NCBI GenBank assembly: GCA_001692895.1
Contig: KV748217.1
Location: forward strand, 248,001-312,000
DNA from: Cenococcum geophilum 1.58
Taxonomy: Eukaryota; Ascomycota; Dothideomycetes; Gloniales; Gloniaceae
Reading direction: 5' to 3'
Length of the DNA: 64,000 nt
In this document: piece by piece, positions 34,813 through 49,004 of the stretch
How positions within the stretch are numbered: the stretch's first letter is position 1
Layout of the letters: each line of letters begins with the position of its first letter
The notes under the pieces: generated by a model
Database searches by the model: none
What the model saw: the letters and a program-made list of their open reading frames with translations, nothing else
What the model was told of the DNA's origin: nothing
Translations under genes and position numbers: made by a program

Positions 34813-35801
34813 GTATATTATTTTAATAGTGGGGTAAATATACGCGTTATGGCTCTTAGCGAGTTTCCGATATTTTATTACTAACAGCAATAGTATATCC
34901 ATAGTTACATTTATATAGCTAAATCAGCGGCTAAGTTATAATTACGTAGGCGAGGAGGCTTGTGCACTTAACGACTATAGATATTACCCAATATTTATAG
35001 TCGATTTTTAATCGCTAATAACACCGCTCTTTTAATACTCGTTAAATGCTATACGTAGAGCCTACTAAGCGCTTTCTACTCGTATTAGAATGATAAGAAT
35101 CGGCTATAGGTTAATAGAGATATTCGCGTTTTAAGTTGCGTGCCGCTATTATATAAGCATCCTAAAGTACCCTATTAAACTTATACCGTACTAAAATAAG
35201 CCCCTAGGGGACTATAGACAAAGGCTTTTAGAAGTTAGATATAGATAATATATATAACTATTTTAAAGCCTTCTTTCCCGCTTAAAGCCGTTTATAAAGC
35301 TAATCTAGTAAGTACTATATCTACTCCTACCGTAAATTAATCTACTATATAGCTGCTTCCTTACTAACCTTCTAGGCCTACGTACCCCGCTTAATCTCCT
35401 TAATAAACTTAAGCCGTAAAGAGTATTATTAGACCTCCTTCTACTAGTTAGCCGGCTATTTACTACCCTATTTAGAATCTAGCGCAATTATAAAAAGATT
35501 GCCTTTTAGCCCTTTAGTCTACTTATACTAAAGGACCTATATAGAGTTTACTACGCGGCTTATATAGTATATAGGTAGAGACCTAAACCTAGGCTTTAGC
35601 TAGGACTACGGCTCTAGCTATAGTAGCGGTAGTAGTAGCGGCGAAGCTATATAGGAAGGAGAGCCTATAGCGCTTACTTAGGCGGATATATATTTACTAA
35701 ATCCTATAATAGATAGAGCTAAAGGGGCCGCTTTTACAGGCGGATATAGGGGGTTAGTAGACTGGCCCTAAGGCTAAATTGCTACCACTACTACTACTAT
35801 T
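34813..35801 (-). pseudogene. Crypton-type element, C-terminal part (GCR1_C-like domain)
   Basis: This is the downstream end of the tyrosine-recombinase relic whose main body is at 49707-51419; the two were separated by Gypsy A. On the minus strand at about 35500-35230 the frame reads ALDSK, then YSLRLKFIKEIKRGT, then KVSKEAAI and YLLD*LYKRL*AGKK. That pattern fits the GCR1_C-like DNA-binding domain that ends many fungal Crypton-type proteins, where Trp and Gln residues are now stops. Left of about 35200 the coding track fades and only AT-rich sequence remains. CTATT at 35797-35801 is the target duplication of Gypsy A. Confidence 0.7.
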
Positions 35802-36149
35802 TGTCACGGAGTGAGTATAAGCGACAATAATATATAGCAAGGTAGATATTATTAAGCTATGTATATAAACTGTATAAGGAGGTCAAGACGTTGCGTAAGG
35901 AAAGAAGGTAGGAAAACGGGAAGAAAGGGCATATATTGTTAACTTGGTTGCTTAGTTAACACGTATATAGGCAGAATAGGGTTTAGGTCGTAGTCCTAAT
36001 AAAACTTAGCAGAATTTGGTAGAACTTGGTAGAATATGGCAGAATACCGTAGATTGCCGTTAGATTACCATTCTATAGTTAGTCTCTAATTACTAAGTTA
36101 GTAGAAATAGGTGGACGTGTGCAAGGTGTCACGGGGGTGTCCTATAATA
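35802..36149 (-). repeat. Left (3') LTR of Gypsy A
   Basis: A 348-bp LTR running from TGTCACGGAGTGAG to CCTATAATA (terminal CA decayed to TA). It contains a local run of related words, AGAATTTGGTAGAACTTGGT and AGAATATGGCAGAATACCG (about 36010-36045). It matches the split right LTR along its full length. Confidence 0.95.
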
Positions 36150-39100
36150 GTACCCCCCCTTTAAACTCGAGCTTCTGCGAGATAGGGCTGTAGTAGTTCT
36201 AGGTGGAGTTTGTAAAAGTCTTCTACGGCTTATATAAGTCCTATAGAGTTAATAGGTTCCTATAAGGACTTAGTAAAGCCTCTCTATTTCGTAAGATATA
36301 TATATTAGCGTTTCCGTTTATTATACTTAATATTATCAATTCTTTTAATAAAGTACTTATTCTTACCATCCACTTTAACTAGTAGGGGAGGTTCTTATAT
36401 CTGTCTAGGCAGGGCGTCTAATATAGGGGTAGTAGGGCGGAGGACTGACGTATAGAATACGGGGTGGATTTTAACTATATTAGGGAGCTTCAGTCGGTAG
36501 GTATAAGAAGAGATAACCTTTTTAACCTTATAAGGGCTAGCGTTCTTCTAATTAAGTTTCTTTGTAGGTTGTTTTGTATTTAGATTTCTTATATCTAGCT
36601 AGACGAAATCACCAATTTAGTAAGCCGGTGCTAGGGTTTGTTTCTTATTTGCTGCGGCTTTATAGACAGATTAAGCCTATATTATCTTATTAGTAAGGAA
36701 CTGTTATAGTTCCTCCATCTTCTCTATAAATTTATTTACTTTTGCGACTTATAAGGCGTAATGAGCGGGGTAAGGAACATTACTAAAGGGTTTAAAACCC
36801 ATTTGTAAGTGCTAGCCATAATTAGCTAGGAACGGGGAGACTTTCGTGGTTTTTAAGACGGAATTATTTATAGTAAACTTGGTAAATGTAAGCTAGTTAA
36901 TCCAGTTATCCTGTAAATATAACGTGTATATCTAAATATACTGTTCCATTATAGCATTTACGCGTTCTATTTAGCTATCCGTTTCTAGGTAATATATGGT
37001 AAACAATAGTGCTTTAATATAAAGTTGAGTAGTTAGCTCTTTTTAGAATGCTAAGATAAACTAGCTGCCTTTATTGGAGATAATTGTTTTAGGGAGTCTG
37101 TGGAGTTTCTATATATAATCTAGGAATAGTTAGGCGACGGCAGGCGTTAATATATTAGGGTAGGCGATTAAGTATCTTATTTTAGATAGTTGGTCTACAA
37201 CTACTATAATGTTTGTACAGCCTTTACTCTTAGGAAGGTCAATAATAAAGTTAATTAAGATATCCTTCTATCTTTAGTTTGGAATAGACAGCGGCTTTAA
37301 AAGGCCGTTATATATCTTATACAAGGCCTTAGCTTATTGGTAGGTATAGCAGCTAGAGACGTACCTTTATATTATATTATATATATTCGGCTAATAATAC
37401 TCCCGTTAGAGTAGTTCTAGGGTCTTTCCTTAGCCTAGGTAGCTGGCGATAGGTAGATTATATACGTATTTAAGGAGTTTAAGCTTAAGCTTATTATAAT
37501 TAGGGATAACTAGATGGTTTTAGTAATATAAGCGGTTTCCGCGGGCTTCGCATTTACTTAGAGAAATCTTTTTAGAGCGTCTGATGCTCTTTTGCATTAG
37601 CTTAAGCGTCTCTTAAATAAACTTATTATTTGGGTATTTGTTAACTATAATCTATTTAATTAATTAATTAGTTATTTTAAAGATATGTACTATAATATCT
37701 TTAGTGGGAAGGTTAAATAGTTTAGGGCGAAATAGGGTCTAATTTTGGTAAGAGTGCGCTTCTTCCAGAGCTGGCGCGTCTTGCGAGTGTTAGGTTAGGG
37801 TATTAGGCTTCTAGCCTTAGACGCCTAGGTAGTATATAATTAAGAATTGGAAACAAGATAGATATTCTAACTAGTAAGCCTAACGATAATTTAGCTATTT
37901 TGTGGTTGTAAAGTACTATAAGTTCTTATAGTTGCTGAGGACCTTAATTAGAAATCTAGCGCCTTCTAGTTTGGGTCGCCATTATTTAAAATATCTAATA
38001 ATAGCTAATAATTCCTTATTATAGATCTCGTAGTTATATTTAGCTAGGCTTAGTCGTTTTAAGAAGTATGCTATAGGGTATAATACTCTATCCTCATTAT
38101 ATTAAGATAGGATACCTTTAGTAATATAGTTAGATAAGTCGGCTTTTATAATACTTATTTGGTTTAGGTCGAAGTATTAGAGTACGGGCGTAGTAGTAAA
38201 TATAACCTTTAGATAGGTAAAGGCCTTTTTATATTCCTTATTAAAGACAAAAACTTTATCCTTTTAGGTTAGAGCTATAAGGGGTAAAGCTAGGGCGGAG
38301 AAGTTATTAATAAACTATTAGTAGAAATTAGCAAATCCTATAAAGGCTCTTACGTCCTTAACGTTCTTGAGTTCTTGCTAGTTTATAATTACTTCGATTT
38401 TCTTTAGGTCTATTTATATACTATTTATAGAAATAAGAAGTCTAAAGTATAGGACTTCCGTTTTATAGAACTCGTATTTATCTATATCCAATTATAGGCT
38501 AGCTCCGTATAGGGCTTATAAGATAAGGTTAACGTATTTCCAATATTTGGTTAGGTTATTACTGTATATTAGGATATTATTAATATAAGTAGTATAGAAG
38601 ATATCTAGGTAGGGGCGCAGGGTGTTATTTATATAATGTTAAAATAAGCTTAGAGCGTTTATAAGGCTAAAGGGTGTTATTAAGTACTTAAATAGTCCAT
38701 ATCGGGTACGAAATATAGTAAGCTATTTATCCCCTTTTATAATACGGAGACAGTTAAATATAGAGATAATATCGAGCTTCGTGTAGTAACAAGCCTTACT
38801 TAGTTAGTTTAGCGTCTCTTATATTAATGGGATCGGATATTAGTTCTTAACGGTAACTGCGTTAAGAGCTCGGTAGTCTATATAGAAGCATAGACCGCTA
38901 CTAGGTTTCTTAACGAAGATTACTAGTACGGCTATAGGCGACAAGCTTGCTCTAATAAATCCTTTGCTTAGGTTCTCGTCTAAATACTTTTATAGCACTT
39001 AGAGTTTATTTTAGGATATCCTGTATAAGGGTCTAAATCTAAGCTGCTTTTCTTCTTTAAGTATAATCTTATAGTTATATAATTAGTGTTTTAGTAGCTT

Positions 39101-41312
39101 ATCGGCTTCCCTTTATAAGAATACATCTAGGCGATGATAATACTCTATTAGTACCTTCGTGGTAGGGTTAGTATACTTCTTTAGTGCTAAGGCCTTTTTA
39201 ATATTGGCTATTGTAATAGCAAAGATTATATACTTGGGTTTCTTAGTAAGTTACGCTAGCGGGGTAGCTCTAATTATGCGGATATCTAGGGTGCCGAGCT
39301 CGCTTAGATTGTCTATAGTTTCTTATTCGGGTTTAGGTTTAGTATTAGGTATAAATTTAATATTAGATTTAGGTTCGGGTTCTTTAAGAATCCTTTTTAT
39401 AGTAGAATACTAGTTTTTCTGGTATTTTTATATATAGAGCTTAAGCTTTTGCTTGGCTTAGGGCGGTATAGTGCTTAGTAATAACTTATGGAATTTAGTA
39501 GAGTTTTCGGATCCTTGGTGGATGTTAGTGGAAATCTTATATTAGTGGAATTTAGTGGGATTCCTGGGTTAGTAGAATCTGGTGGATTTCTTAGGTATAA
39601 AGTAGACAGTCGTAGAAATTTTAGACTAGTAGATTATAGTGGATTTTTTAGATTTTAGTTCAAAGTCTAAGTAGTAAGTTATAAGGCACTTCTCATTATA
39701 ATAGGAGGCGGTAAATAGAAGCTTAAGGTTGTCCTAATTAATAGTTACATTATATAGCTTTATTTAGGGTTATTTAAGGATTACCGAGTAACCTAGGGTA
39801 GTAATAAAAAGTTTAATTAATTCTTTATAGTTTAGGTATTAGAGTCTTAGGAATACTATATAGGTAATACAGCCTAAGACGGTACGTTTACTATTAAATC
39901 TAAATATATTAATATACTAGTTAAGGGGGGTTAGGGTAAAACCATTATCTTATATAAAGATCTTGTTAATAAATCCTATACCGCTAGCTCCTATATTAAT
40001 TAGGATTTAAGCGTTAGCCTATTAACTATTCTACTAAAGACGGCAGTTAATGGTTATGCTACGGTCCTAAGAGTTAGAGTTTGTGACGTTAAATGCATTT
40101 AATGAGATCTTATAGCAAAGCTATTCCAGAGAGCGACTTAGCTCCAGGACCTTCCTTTTAGAGGCAATTAGGGTAGGGTTCTTATAGGACGTCGGCTGTA
40201 GCTTTATCCTTATAAATAGTGCTTACTAGATACAGGGCTAAAACTAGGTAGAGATTGGGGATAGTAACCGGAAGATCGATGTGGTAAACGGCTGCTAGTA
40301 TTAGCCGTTTATAATTATATTTAGGTATAGGGACGGAGCAGTAGTTAGAGAGGTAAGAGCTACTCCTATATTTAAAGCAAAGGCCTAGCTTTATACGTTG
40401 TTCTTATTTAAAGGACCCTAGTAGGGCGTACCCTAGGGTCCCAGTATCAATATCTATAGCGTTAGGGTGCTTAGGCTAAGATAATAACTTAGTAGATATT
40501 CGCGGGGTTATTATATTATATTATAGAGCGGGCTTTAGTATTAGGCGTAGTATATTATTATATTATTTATTAATAACGTTTATATAGGTATTAAGGGCTC
40601 CTAGTAGGTCTACGCCTATTAGAGAGGTTTTTAGTTTAAGGCTTAGGGATTTAATAAGGCTGTTAATTAGTACGGAGTTATTCTAGCCTGTTTCCTTTAT
40701 ATAACGGTTAAATTCGGAAAAGTATACTAGGAAACTTTTCGTTCCTTAAGTTATATAGTTTATCTTTCTTTAAGCAGTAGCTTAGCGGTTTAGATTACTA
40801 TATATAGCTTTAAGAAGTACAACTAGGCTTTATACTAAGTTTAGCTAAAGCGGTTTAATAAGGTTAGCTATATCTCCTCCTAGTTAACTTAGGGCGTAAT
40901 AGAGTTGGTTAGCTTTAGTTAGGTAACGGTTAGCGTTACCTATTAGCTTATTTTTAAGCTAGCTTAAAAATAATTGGAGTTTTTATTATTTACTAGTAAA
41001 TACTAAGGGATTTAGTAGTTATTTAGATCGTTTTAGTGTAGTAGTTGGCTTAGGGTAAGTGGCTACTATAGGTTCGGGGCTCGCGTTCCGCGTATTTATC
41101 TCTAGAGATGGTATTTAGTCTTAAGGTCCTAGCATGGGCATCTTAAGGGCGCGGACTTCTTCTTAAAGGTCCTTAATTAATTACTGGTATCGTACTTCTT
41201 ATTCGGCTTATTATTAATTTAATATAGCTTAGCTTTATTTAAGGGCGTCTATAAAAGACTTCTATATCCCTACTAATTATTTTTAGAGTACGGATATAAT
41301 ACCGGCGGCCAT
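36150..41312 (-). pseudogene. Gypsy A gag-pol relic
   Basis: The gag starts at the minus-strand ATG 41312 (MAAGIISVL), followed by a charged coiled-coil-like part and a capsid-like segment. A CCHC knuckle near 40380-40335 is decayed to C-x2-Y-x4-Y-x4-C. Reverse transcriptase at about 38940-38560 shows [27 protein letters not shown], then VKNRYPIPLI, TKLDIISIFN, FRTRYGLFKYLI, and the catalytic box reading YINNILIY (about 38570-38600) where YIDD is expected. It continues with IGFANFYQ-like wording, the RNase H start AYFLKRLSLAKYNYEIYNKELLAI at about 38080-38000, and integrase further left. Stops are at Gln and Trp codons. This is a standard Ty3/Gypsy order, inactive. Confidence 0.88.
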
Positions 41313-41373
41313 TATAGGGGCTTTAGGTTTATTCTGCATATTAATAGTAGTATAGGTAGGTAACGTAATATAG

Positions 41374-41453
41374 TATTACGGAGTAAGTATAAGCGACGAT
41401 AATATATAGTAAGGTAGATATTATTAAGCTATATATATAAACTATATAAGGAG
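41374..41453 (-). repeat. Right (5') LTR of Gypsy A, first piece
   Basis: Eighty bp matching the first 80 bp of the left LTR (TATTACGGAGTAAGTATAAG for TGTCACGGAGTGAGTATAAG). It ends in AGGAG, the target site duplicated by Gypsy B2. The remainder is at 49434-49701. Confidence 0.95.
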
Positions 41454-41877
41454 TGTAACGGAACCTTATAGTAAGAACTACAATAGGCTTGTTATTAGGC
41501 TAGGTGTATAGGTAATATAAACTAAAGTTAATAAAGTAATAATAACTGGTAGAGTAGTTGCCTAACAGATTAACTCTAATTATATTCTAAGAATTACTAT
41601 AAGGAAGAAACTATCTAGGTAGGGACTAAGGGTCCTTAAATATACAACCGTACTCCTATAAAATCCTTCTTATATATAATATACGTGTGCTCTATTTACT
41701 CTATTACGGATTATATAGATCCTATAGATTATATAGATTACATTACATAACCTCGATTACTATTCCTCGTCATATAGCTCTACTGGCTCCATCTTAGACC
41801 GTACTTATATTAACTAACTAGCTTCTTCTATCTCTTCTCTAAGTAGTTATAATATTGTACTTAAAGCGTCTGTAATA
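41454..41877 (-). repeat. Left (3') LTR of Gypsy B2
   Basis: A 424-bp LTR starting TGTAACGGAACCTTATAG and ending CTGTAATA. The minus-strand polypurine tract (GAGGAAGGAGATAG) lies immediately inside it. Confidence 0.94.
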
Positions 41878-44800
41878 CTATCTCCTTCCTCTTTATCTTC
41901 GTCCTTAAAGATTTCTAATATCTCCTAGTTATTTACTAGAGGTATAATATCCGTCTAATTAATTTAGTTAATATTATTGCTTATTATACCTAAAGTAATT
42001 TCTTTTTCTTTAACTGCTCGTCACATTCGTACTATTACTGCGATATTATCTCTTAGTGAGATTATACCGTCTCCGTATTCTCGTTATTTAAAAGAGGGGT
42101 TAGTTTATATTATACTAGCGAACCTATCTTTGCGACAACTGTCCTTTTACTTAAAGTATACTAAAGCGAATATTTATTCGTCTTATAACGTTTACTTCGT
42201 CTCTAATACTAAATATATATATCCTATTACTCTTAATAGTTATCTAGTTCCCTAATTAATCTATTTTAGGGTCTTATATTTAATCTACTGCTACGCAGCT
42301 AGATAATAAACTGTTTATTACTTTAGCGGAGTTATACTATTCTTATAACGCTAAACGGGAGGCTGCTAATACTTAGTAACGGGCCCTTAAGTCTCGTCTT
42401 GCGGCGTCCGCTTAGTTAATCTATCTTAAGAAGGTTTGTAAGAAGGTCCGTTTTAAGGAGTAAAAACTTATAGAATAGGGTTTATAGGAACTTAGTAATA
42501 AAAGAACGGATTCTTTTTTAATAGAGAAGAAAATAGATCTAAGTAATTTGGCAACTGCTCTTCTTAGGTCCCCCTTAGGTAACATATTCTTTAGCGATCC
42601 TTCTTTATTAATACTGCCTAACCTAATTTCTTCTAATACTCTTATACCTTTCCTATAGCGTTTCTTAAATTCTTTAGTGGCTTCTAGGTAGTTTTTATAT
42701 AGCCTATCCACTTAACCTTGTACCATATTTTATCGTTAATGTCCTTATAACTAACAATCCTTAAAACTTACTATTTATCTTCTTCCTGTCCTCTATATAT
42801 ATCTGCTTTATAGATTAGTAGCTTAACATTCCCGTATACTAGCTCTAGCATTACAATGTACTATATAGGGTAGATCTTCATTTTGGCTAGTAGGTTTAAC
42901 TTAAACGTAACCGGTAAAATCCTTTATATAATTTTAAAAGGTCCTAGTCTAATATAGTCTAACTTCTTACTTAATTATTAACTCTTAAAATTTTTGTAGT
43001 AGCTATACTCTATCTCCCTCCTTAAGATCTAGTCCCTTAGATCTCTTAATATTATAGTACCTTTTCATTCTCTCTTATACTTTCTTTACTAATTCTATAA
43101 GGTCTATATAAAGATTTATTAATATCTTTATCCTTTCTTTAGCTATGCTACTTATTTTCTTTACTTATTATAATAACAACGATATTCTTGGCTTATATCT
43201 ATAATTTACCTTAAATAGTAATATGCCTATTTCTTCCTATGGCGTTGCGTTATATACGAACTATATAATTAGTAATAGCGATACCTAATTATTCTGTGCG
43301 TAATTAATATAATGCCTTAAATACTGCTCTAGTGTCTAATTTAGTCTTTCCGTTTAACCGTCTGTCTGCAGATAATATGCGGTAGAAGTTGCTACTCTAA
43401 CTCCTTATTCCGCCAAGAATACCTCCTAAAATGCTGCTACGAATCTTAAATCTCTGTCCGATATAATCTTACTTAATGCTCTATATCTTACGAATACTTC
43501 TTTAATATAGATTTTAGTAATATCTTCCGCTAAGATTTCTTCTATACATGCTATAAAGTATCCCTACTTTATAAGCTTATCTATTATTACTAAGATTGTG
43601 TTATAATCTTGTTTAGTAATAGGATCTTTTAACTTTAGTAACTTAATAATAAAGTCCTATAATATAACCTCCTATAGTCTCTCTAGTGTTTTAATAGGTT
43701 ATAGCCCTCTATATAGCTTATACCTTATTAGTTTATTCCTTTAGTAATCTAGACATTCTTTTATAACTTTTTACGCTAAGCCTTAGATTCCGTTAATAAT
43801 ATACTCCTCCTAGAGTCTTAATACTAAGCCTATGGCTCTATTATGTCCTTAGGTCATTTCCTTATAAAAATCTTCTATAAATTATCCCGCTATGCTTCTT
43901 GGGATATACTTTACTTCTTAGTTCTTATATATATCCGTCTATAAATCTTTTAGCTATACTTTTAGAATTCTTTATACCTAAAAGCTTTCTAGTAACTTAT
44001 AAATTCTTTCTAACTTATTATCCTCTTAAGTTACTATAATTTTTGGATAATTATACCTAATTAATCTGTCTATGTCTTTTTGCAGTAAAGCCCCTAATGG
44101 CTTCTTATTATTTTATAGTTTAGCCTTCTAACTTAGAGCATCTGCTCTTATATTGTCTGTACCCTTAATATACTAAATCTTAAAATAGTATTCTGTAAGT
44201 ATTTCTGCCCATCTAACCTATCTTTAGTTAAGTTCCTTTATTATTAGGAATCCTATTAGGTTCTTATAATCCATCTTAACTATAAATAGTTTCTCTATGC
44301 CTTATAAGAACGCTCTCTATTTCTTTAATGCTGTAATTATACCTAATAACTCTTTATTATAGATGTTATAGTTTAACTCTAGTAGTATTATCTTCCAACT
44401 ATAGTATACCACTAGGTGCTATCCGTCTTAATGCCTTTATATAAAGTATACACCTAGTATATAATCTAATATATCTATTTCTATAACCGTCTCTAATTCT
44501 AGTTAATAGATTTTAAGAACTGGCTTCTGGGTAAACAAATATTTAACTTTCTTAAACAACTCTTATTGTTCCTTTCCCTATACCTATAGTTCTTCTTTCT
44601 TTATTAATTATATAAATGGTTTAATATCCTTTAACTATTACGCTATAAACCTTTTACAGTAATTGCAAAACCCTAGGAATAATCTTAACTGCGTAATGTT
44701 CTCTAGTTCTTACCAATTTACTATAGCCTTAATCTTCTTTAAATCTATACTAAGTTGGCCTAGTTTAATAATAAATCTAACAAAATTAGTCTTCCTAGTA

Positions 44801-47800
44801 AAGAACTCGCATTTCTTAATTGCTACTAGCATCTATTCTTTCTATAGTCTCTTTAAAACCCATTTAACGTGTTCTCCGTGCTCCTCTTTAGTTATTAAGT
44901 AGATAATAATATTATTAAGATATACCATAACAAATTTATCCAAGTATTCTTCTAATATATTATTAATACGTTTCTAAAACGTCGCTAGTGCGTTTATAAG
45001 CCTAAATTATATAACTAATAGCTTATATAGTCCTTCCTTTAACCTAAAGGCTATCTTTTATTTGTCGCCTTCCTTAATCCTAATCTAATAGTACGCCTAT
45101 CTTAGATCTATCTTCGTAAAGATTTACGCATTACCTATCCTATCTTAGATTTCGCTAATTAAGAGTAAAAGATACCTATCCTTCCTAGTAATGCTATTTA
45201 ACTATCTATAGTTAATACACAGCCTTAGTTTACCGTTCTTCTTTAGTATAAATAGTACTGGATAACCTGCTAATAACTACAATAGTCTAATATATCCCTT
45301 TCTTAGGTTTTTCTAGATAAACTCTTTTAGTGCTCTACCTTCTTCTTTAGTAAGCTTATAGATTAGAAAGAACCTTAAACTTACTCCTAGTTCTAATTCT
45401 ATCTTATAGTCCTATACTATATACTCTAATAGCTTTTCACTTTCTAGTGACCATAGTTTCTTACCATACTTATAGTATCTTTTTGGTATATAACTTAAGC
45501 CTCGCTTAGTCTTCTTATATATCGCTTTAACTTAGTACTATACCAATTTAGCTTATTATTATATCTTATGGCGTTAAGTATCTCTAATATCGACCTAACC
45601 TATAATCCAATTAATCCTTAGATTGTATTTCTATAACTAAGGTATTCTTAGTACTGCCTTATCCCTTCCTAATAGTAGGATATTAAAAGACTTTTTAATT
45701 CGTCTTCCTTTAATAGTTATCTAAATAGGTCCTATTTTAAGANTAATAATCCCTCCTCTATAGGCTATTAGATCTCCTAAAATTGTAACTAATAGGTAAG
45801 ATTACTCCTTCTGTCTATAAGGTAGCCCTATTCTCTTAACTACTGCTAGTAAGATATAGTTTCGCGTTACTTTACTATCTATTAGCGCTTTAAACTGCTA
45901 ATCTTGCTATTTAACTTATAAATTTAGGTGTTGTCCTTAAATTCCTTTAAGGGTCTAAGGCTCTACTACTAGCTCCCTCTAGTTCTATAGGCCTCCACTT
46001 TTCCTAACTATTAACTGCTTAATCCTATCGCACTTAGCTTACTTTTTAGCCAATGCCTAGTTTACTTTTTATCTTTAATATACCGTGGACATATGTTTTC
46101 TAGGCACTTTTACCACTATTATCCGTTTAAGTATTCTTCTATAAGGAATCTTCCTGGTTAAAGTATTAAGTCTCCTTTTTCTTGGACTTCTACTAGATGC
46201 CATCTATATATATATTTAGCATTCCTATACTATTATTTATCTATTATCCAGTATATCCTAATAGGGTATTTCCAATTCTTTTCCTTTGGATTCCTATGCA
46301 TTTTATATATATTGTCTATATATGCAATCTATAATAGCGTGTAGTATACTAGGTACTTTAGATTAACTCTTAACTCGTCCTTATCTTTAAGTTTAAACCG
46401 TTGTTATACTAATCTAAACGTTATAACTTTATTTGTAGGTACTAAGATATATTTCTTACTTTTCTAGTCCTCTAACCATTTCTTTAGATCCTTTAACGTT
46501 ATAATTAAGGCTCCTTTAATATACGTTATAGCCTTTTCTATAATCGGGTGGTTCTAGATAACTTTTTCATCTAATTATATATAGAAATCTTCCTACTTAT
46601 TATTATATCGTTGCCTATACTACTTTTAGTATAGCTACTAGAGTATATATGGCTTGTCCGTAAGGAAATATCTTCTTATTACTGCGTTATAATAGCCCTT
46701 TATATGTTGTTCTTTAAATCTAGTAGGGATCCCTAGATCCTCTTTATCTTCCAGTTTAGTAAGCTACTTAGCTCTTAGTGTGCCTGCCCTAGGCCTATTA
46801 GTAATTCTTTATATTAGCGCTTTATCCCTTATACGTCCTAATATACTAGATCTCTTATTTAGTTTCTATTCTTACTATACGATAATTCTTTACCTAAATT
46901 CTTTTATGGTTTCTTTTGGTTTGCGTCTTATACTTAGATCCTTAAAGTCTTTTTACTTCTTAATCTTGGTATTAACTTTTTAATCTTTAGGCCGAACACT
47001 GCGTTTCCCTAGTAAGTCCTCTAGGTCTATATATCTATCTCCTAGTCTAATTACTGTTTATACTACAGATTCTCTAATCTATAAAAAGGCTCCTTGCTTT
47101 TTATTTATAAGTATCCTTATTTATTCTCCAAATTCTTAGTCCCTTAGATTCTTTAATCCTAAGCTTACTTCTAACTTAAGCTTTACTCCTGCCTTAGTCT
47201 AACTAGGCTTACTTAGTGTTTTTATCTCATCTTAAGAATTTTAAATTTTACTTATCTCGTCTTAAGAGTCTTATGCCTATAGGAAACTCTATCCCAAGCT
47301 TATTCGTATATCTTTAAACTAAGCTACCGCTCTACTCTATTGGTTATCGTTTATTATAGGTCCTTAAGCTTACCTTATCTTGTCTTAAGAATCTTAGTCG
47401 TCTTATATCTCATCTTAAGAATCTTAAGCCTTTAGCTTTTTGCCTTTATTAAGTGCTAAAGTAGTTCGCTATCCTACTTCTCTTACGTCTTGTAAAGCAA
47501 TAGACATCGTATCTAGTAGGGTCTTAATCCCTACTAATGTTCCCTATTCTATAGTGGAATTATCCTCTACCTTTAGTATAACATCTCTAAGGTCTACTCA
47601 CTCCTAGTAAGCGGCCTTTATTGCCTTATTATTATAGAATGTTTCGCCTACATTAAAGTTATCGTCCTTAATATCCGATCTGCAAACTGGTTTATTAGTT
47701 CCTTTACATCCTATAGGTACTAGCTCTTACAGCCAATAGCTTACGCTATACTTAGCGTCCTTGTAAATTTAGTATATGTTATTATAACAGAACGCAAAAC

Positions 47801-48959
47801 TTTTAATTAAACATTCTTTTATTCCTTGTAGTATATTATCGTCCCTCTATATATATATATCGTCTACTATTAGTCTAGTTCCCTTTATTATATAGTATCT
47901 CTAGCTATTTTTATAATCCCTCGCGAAGTAACCTTATTTTCCGCAATTTATATAAGCTCTATTTTTAAACTATTAACTTTACTATAGAGTCCGCCTAAAC
48001 ATCTTCTACTACTAAGATCCCTAGTTTGGCCTCTATTCCTTAGTTCTATAATTACTAGATCCTTAACCTCTAGGTTTTTATAGTTTCTTACTCTATCTCT
48101 TATAGGCTTCTTTAGTACCACTTAGGTCTATTAGCTCTGCACTATACCATAGTTTTTAACTTAGCTTTAGTTATTACGTGCTCTACGCCTTATATAACTA
48201 TAGAACTCTATCCTAGCCTCTTTTAGCCTGTTCCCTTTAGTAGATCCAATTATTAATCTTAATTACTTAATCTATTAGTTCCCTTAGGGTGTCCGCATCT
48301 TTTATTAGGATAATCGCGTCCTAGACTTTAGCCTTAAGTCCTTGCTTATACTGTACCATAAGCGCCCTATTATTCCACTCTACTTATATTACTAATGTCT
48401 AGAACTGCGTTATATACTTAATTGCTAAGGTTTATTATATAATGTCTTAGAGTTTTCTTTCTACCATAGTTGTTAATTCTAGGTCTCTAAATATTTATAT
48501 AAGTCTCTCTATAAACCCTTCCTAGCTTAAGAACATAAATCGTATATCCTAGTTAGTAGTCGTTATTTTATTCGCCTGTATCTCTATAAGGTAAGGCTTA
48601 AACTACTTAAGTGCTCTTCCTAATAGGAATAGTCCTGTATAGGCTATTCGATCTATAGGTATTAGTAGCTTACCTCCTTCTTACGTAACCTTAAAGTGTA
48701 TTTAGGTAAGAAATCCCTTAAGCTTTAATCTCTCTCCTAAGTACCTCTTAATTAATAGTAACTTAATCTTTACCGCTCTAATCCTATTAATTCTATTTTC
48801 TAATATCGCATTATTTTCTGTTAGCTAGTTAACTATTTCTTATAGCTGTTTAACCGTTATAGGTTGCTATAAGTTAGTGTCTGCTATACTAGTGTCGTTA
48901 CCTAACCTTAAAGTAGTTGCTGCCGTTAATAGCGTCGTGGCTGGTGCTTTTAGTGGCAT
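41878..48959 (-). pseudogene. Gypsy B2 gag-pol relic
   Basis: The gag ATG is at 48959, and the same reading order as in B1 follows. The reverse transcriptase catalytic box near 44908-44922 also reads YLNN, so both Asp residues are lost in the same way as in B1. Many Arg, Gln, Asp and Trp codons that survive in B1 are mutated here. The left end (about 42711-42421) keeps an open segment with ATKEFKKRYRKGIRVLEEIRL, which corresponds to 20990-20700 in B1. No functional product is possible. Confidence 0.88.
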
Positions 48960-49004
48960 ATTGTTTAACTTTCTATATTTAATACTATAACTAGGTAGTA
49001 ATTA

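Noticed and set aside
39159-39413. Open frame of 84 codons, hydrophobic, plus strand
   Set aside because: It is antisense to the Gypsy A pol relic; its openness reflects the base bias of the opposite strand.
41977-42255. Open frame of 92 codons, plus strand
   Set aside because: It lies antisense within the 3' end of Gypsy B2, just inside its LTR. The equivalent stretch in B1 (about 20290-20560) is interrupted.
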